In this document: piece after piece, positions 5,943 through 6,401 of the stretch | Position numbering within the stretch: the stretch's first letter is position 1 | How the letters are laid out: the number at the start of each line of letters is the position of its first letter | Source: Candidatus Caccovivens faecavium | GTDB taxonomy: Bacteria; Bacillota; Clostridia; Christensenellales; UBA1242 | Assembly: GCA_018715545.1 (NCBI GenBank) | Contig: DVLK01000002.1 | Coordinates: 1 to 6,401, forward strand | Reading direction: 5' to 3' | DNA length: 6,401 bases | Translations under genes and position numbers: made by a program | Notes under the pieces: generated by a model | What the model saw: only the letters and a program-made list of their open reading frames with translations | Told to the model about the DNA's origin: nothing | Databases searched by the model: none

Positions 5943-6401
5943 TTATTATGATTATGAAATAGTGAATAATGAGCATTTATATGGCCCCGGGAAAAGATTA
6001 TTGATTTTTTTACAAGGTTGCTCTTTGCACTGTAAAGGTTGTGTGAACAAACATTTGTGGGATTTCAAATGTGAGAAGATGTTATCTAAAGAAGATATCT
6101 TACGAATTTGTGAAATAGAAAAAGTCGATGGAATTACTTTGCACGGTGGAGAACCATTGGACCAAGCTGAAAAACTTTTAGAAATTGTAAAGGCTTTAAA
6201 AGAAAAAAAATTTACTGTTATACTTTTTACAGGGTATACAAAAAAAGAAATTAAAGATTATAAATTAAAAGTTTGGAACCTTTCAGACATAGTTATTTCC
6301 GGAAGATTTGAACTTGAAAAACAAAATTTTTATTTACAATTCAAAGGCTCAACAAACCAAAAGATAATAACTCACAAAGGAAAATATAAAGACTATAAAA
6401 T
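5935..6401 (+). CDS. Radical-SAM 4Fe-4S activase-type protein (NrdG/PflA-like), 3' end missing
   Basis: 155 codons are visible and the frame runs off the window. ATG 5935 overlaps the DUF2997 stop by 8 nt; AAGG at 5919-5922 is a distant, weak ribosome site, so coupling is likely. The protein has L-Y-G-P-G-K-R-L-L-I-F-L-Q-G-C, then CX3CX2C (Cys29, Cys33, Cys36), which binds the SAM-reactive 4Fe-4S cluster. G-G-E-P (71-74) binds the SAM amino group; T-G-Y-T, then D-I-V-I-S-G-R-F-E (around 118-126) and G-S-T-N-Q (138-142) follow. This order is typical of the short 4Fe-4S single-cluster proteins related to the anaerobic ribonucleotide reductase activase NrdG and to pyruvate formate-lyase activase. 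NrdG-type proteins are about 155-180 residues, so little is probably missing. No NrdD or other glycyl-radical enzyme is in the window, so the substrate is open and the nrdG name is not used. Confidence 0.93.
   Translation, partial: MVSYYDYEIVNNEHLYGPGKRLLIFLQGCSLHCKGCVNKHLWDFKCEKMLSKEDILRICEIEKVDGITLHGGEPLDQAEKLLEIVKALKEKKFTVILFTGYTKKEIKDYKLKVWNLSDIVISGRFELEKQNFYLQFKGSTNQKIITHKGKYKDYK

Larger units (their letters stand above)
1..6401 (+). other. Single co-directional operon of eight genes
   Basis: All eight genes run on the + strand, with gaps of 16, 25, 10 and 2 nt and overlaps of 14, 1 and 8 nt. No intergenic stretch is long enough to hold a promoter plus terminator, and no hairpin followed by a T-run separates any pair. 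The operon promoter must lie upstream of position 1, and the operon continues beyond 6401. Several junctions (3113-3126, 4958-4963, 5737-5741, 5935-5942) favour coupled translation, which usually indicates products needed in linked amounts, often as a complex. Confidence 0.8.

Noticed and set aside
5761..5976. Minus-strand frame of 71 codons opposite the DUF2997 gene
   Set aside because: It is hydrophobic, lacks a ribosome site and is fully covered by the DUF2997 and radical-SAM coding regions.
5935..6401. Calling the radical-SAM gene nrdG
   Set aside because: Motifs fit the NrdG/PflA-type group, but no nrdD is adjacent in the window and the gene is translationally linked to DUF2997, so a specific ribonucleotide-reductase role is unsupported.
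1..6401. Photosynthesis or plastid origin because of the ycf46/ycf35-like genes
   Set aside because: Codon use, gene structure and strong Shine-Dalgarno sites look like a low-GC bacterium, no photosynthesis gene is present, and Ycf46-like ATPases occur widely in bacteria.

Overview
The window is strongly AT-rich, with genes on the + strand only, clear AGGAGG-type Shine-Dalgarno sites, Arg mostly as AGA, and TAA/TAG stops. The standard genetic code fits: no long frame needs TGA read as an amino acid. This suggests a low-GC Firmicutes-type bacterium (clostridial, erysipelotrichial or a related gut lineage), its plasmid, or an integrated element. No rRNA, tRNA, CRISPR array, transposase, phage structural gene or terminator is visible, so chromosome and mobile element cannot be told apart.

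Layout: eight co-directional genes are packed as one apparent operon. (1) 1-642 is the 3' part of an unknown alpha-helical protein. (2) 659-1012 and (3) 1038-1514 are two small beta-rich proteins that look like divergent paralogues with a fibronectin-III-like fold. (4) 1525-3126 is a clear Ycf46-family AAA+ ATPase. (5) 3113-4960 is a 615-residue protein of unknown function that overlaps the ATPase gene by 14 nt. (6) 4963-5739 is a 258-residue protein whose last ~30 residues resemble the end of DUF1257 (Ycf35) proteins. (7) 5739-5942 is a 67-residue DUF2997-like protein. (8) 5935-6401, running off the window, is a radical-SAM protein of the NrdG/PflA-activase type with CX3CX2C, GGEP and GSTNQ motifs. 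Gaps are at most 25 nt, and three junctions overlap (14, 1 and 8 nt), which implies translational coupling.

How the genes may work together: Ycf46 and Ycf35 were named as conserved plastid/cyanobacterial reading frames. From memory, bacterial Ycf46-like ATPases often sit beside DUF1257, DUF2997 and small Fe-S proteins. Here this core occurs in a probably non-photosynthetic low-GC bacterium, with a radical-SAM enzyme in the Fe-S position and lineage-specific partners (helical protein, two FN3-like proteins, 615-residue protein). The most economical inference is an ATP-driven remodelling machine (Ycf46) acting with small adaptors (DUF1257-like, DUF2997) and a radical-SAM enzyme, with genes 1-3 and 5 as substrate, scaffold or effector parts. 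No biochemical function can be read from the sequence, and a defence or conflict role is only a hypothesis. This operon is the candidate undescribed system in the window.
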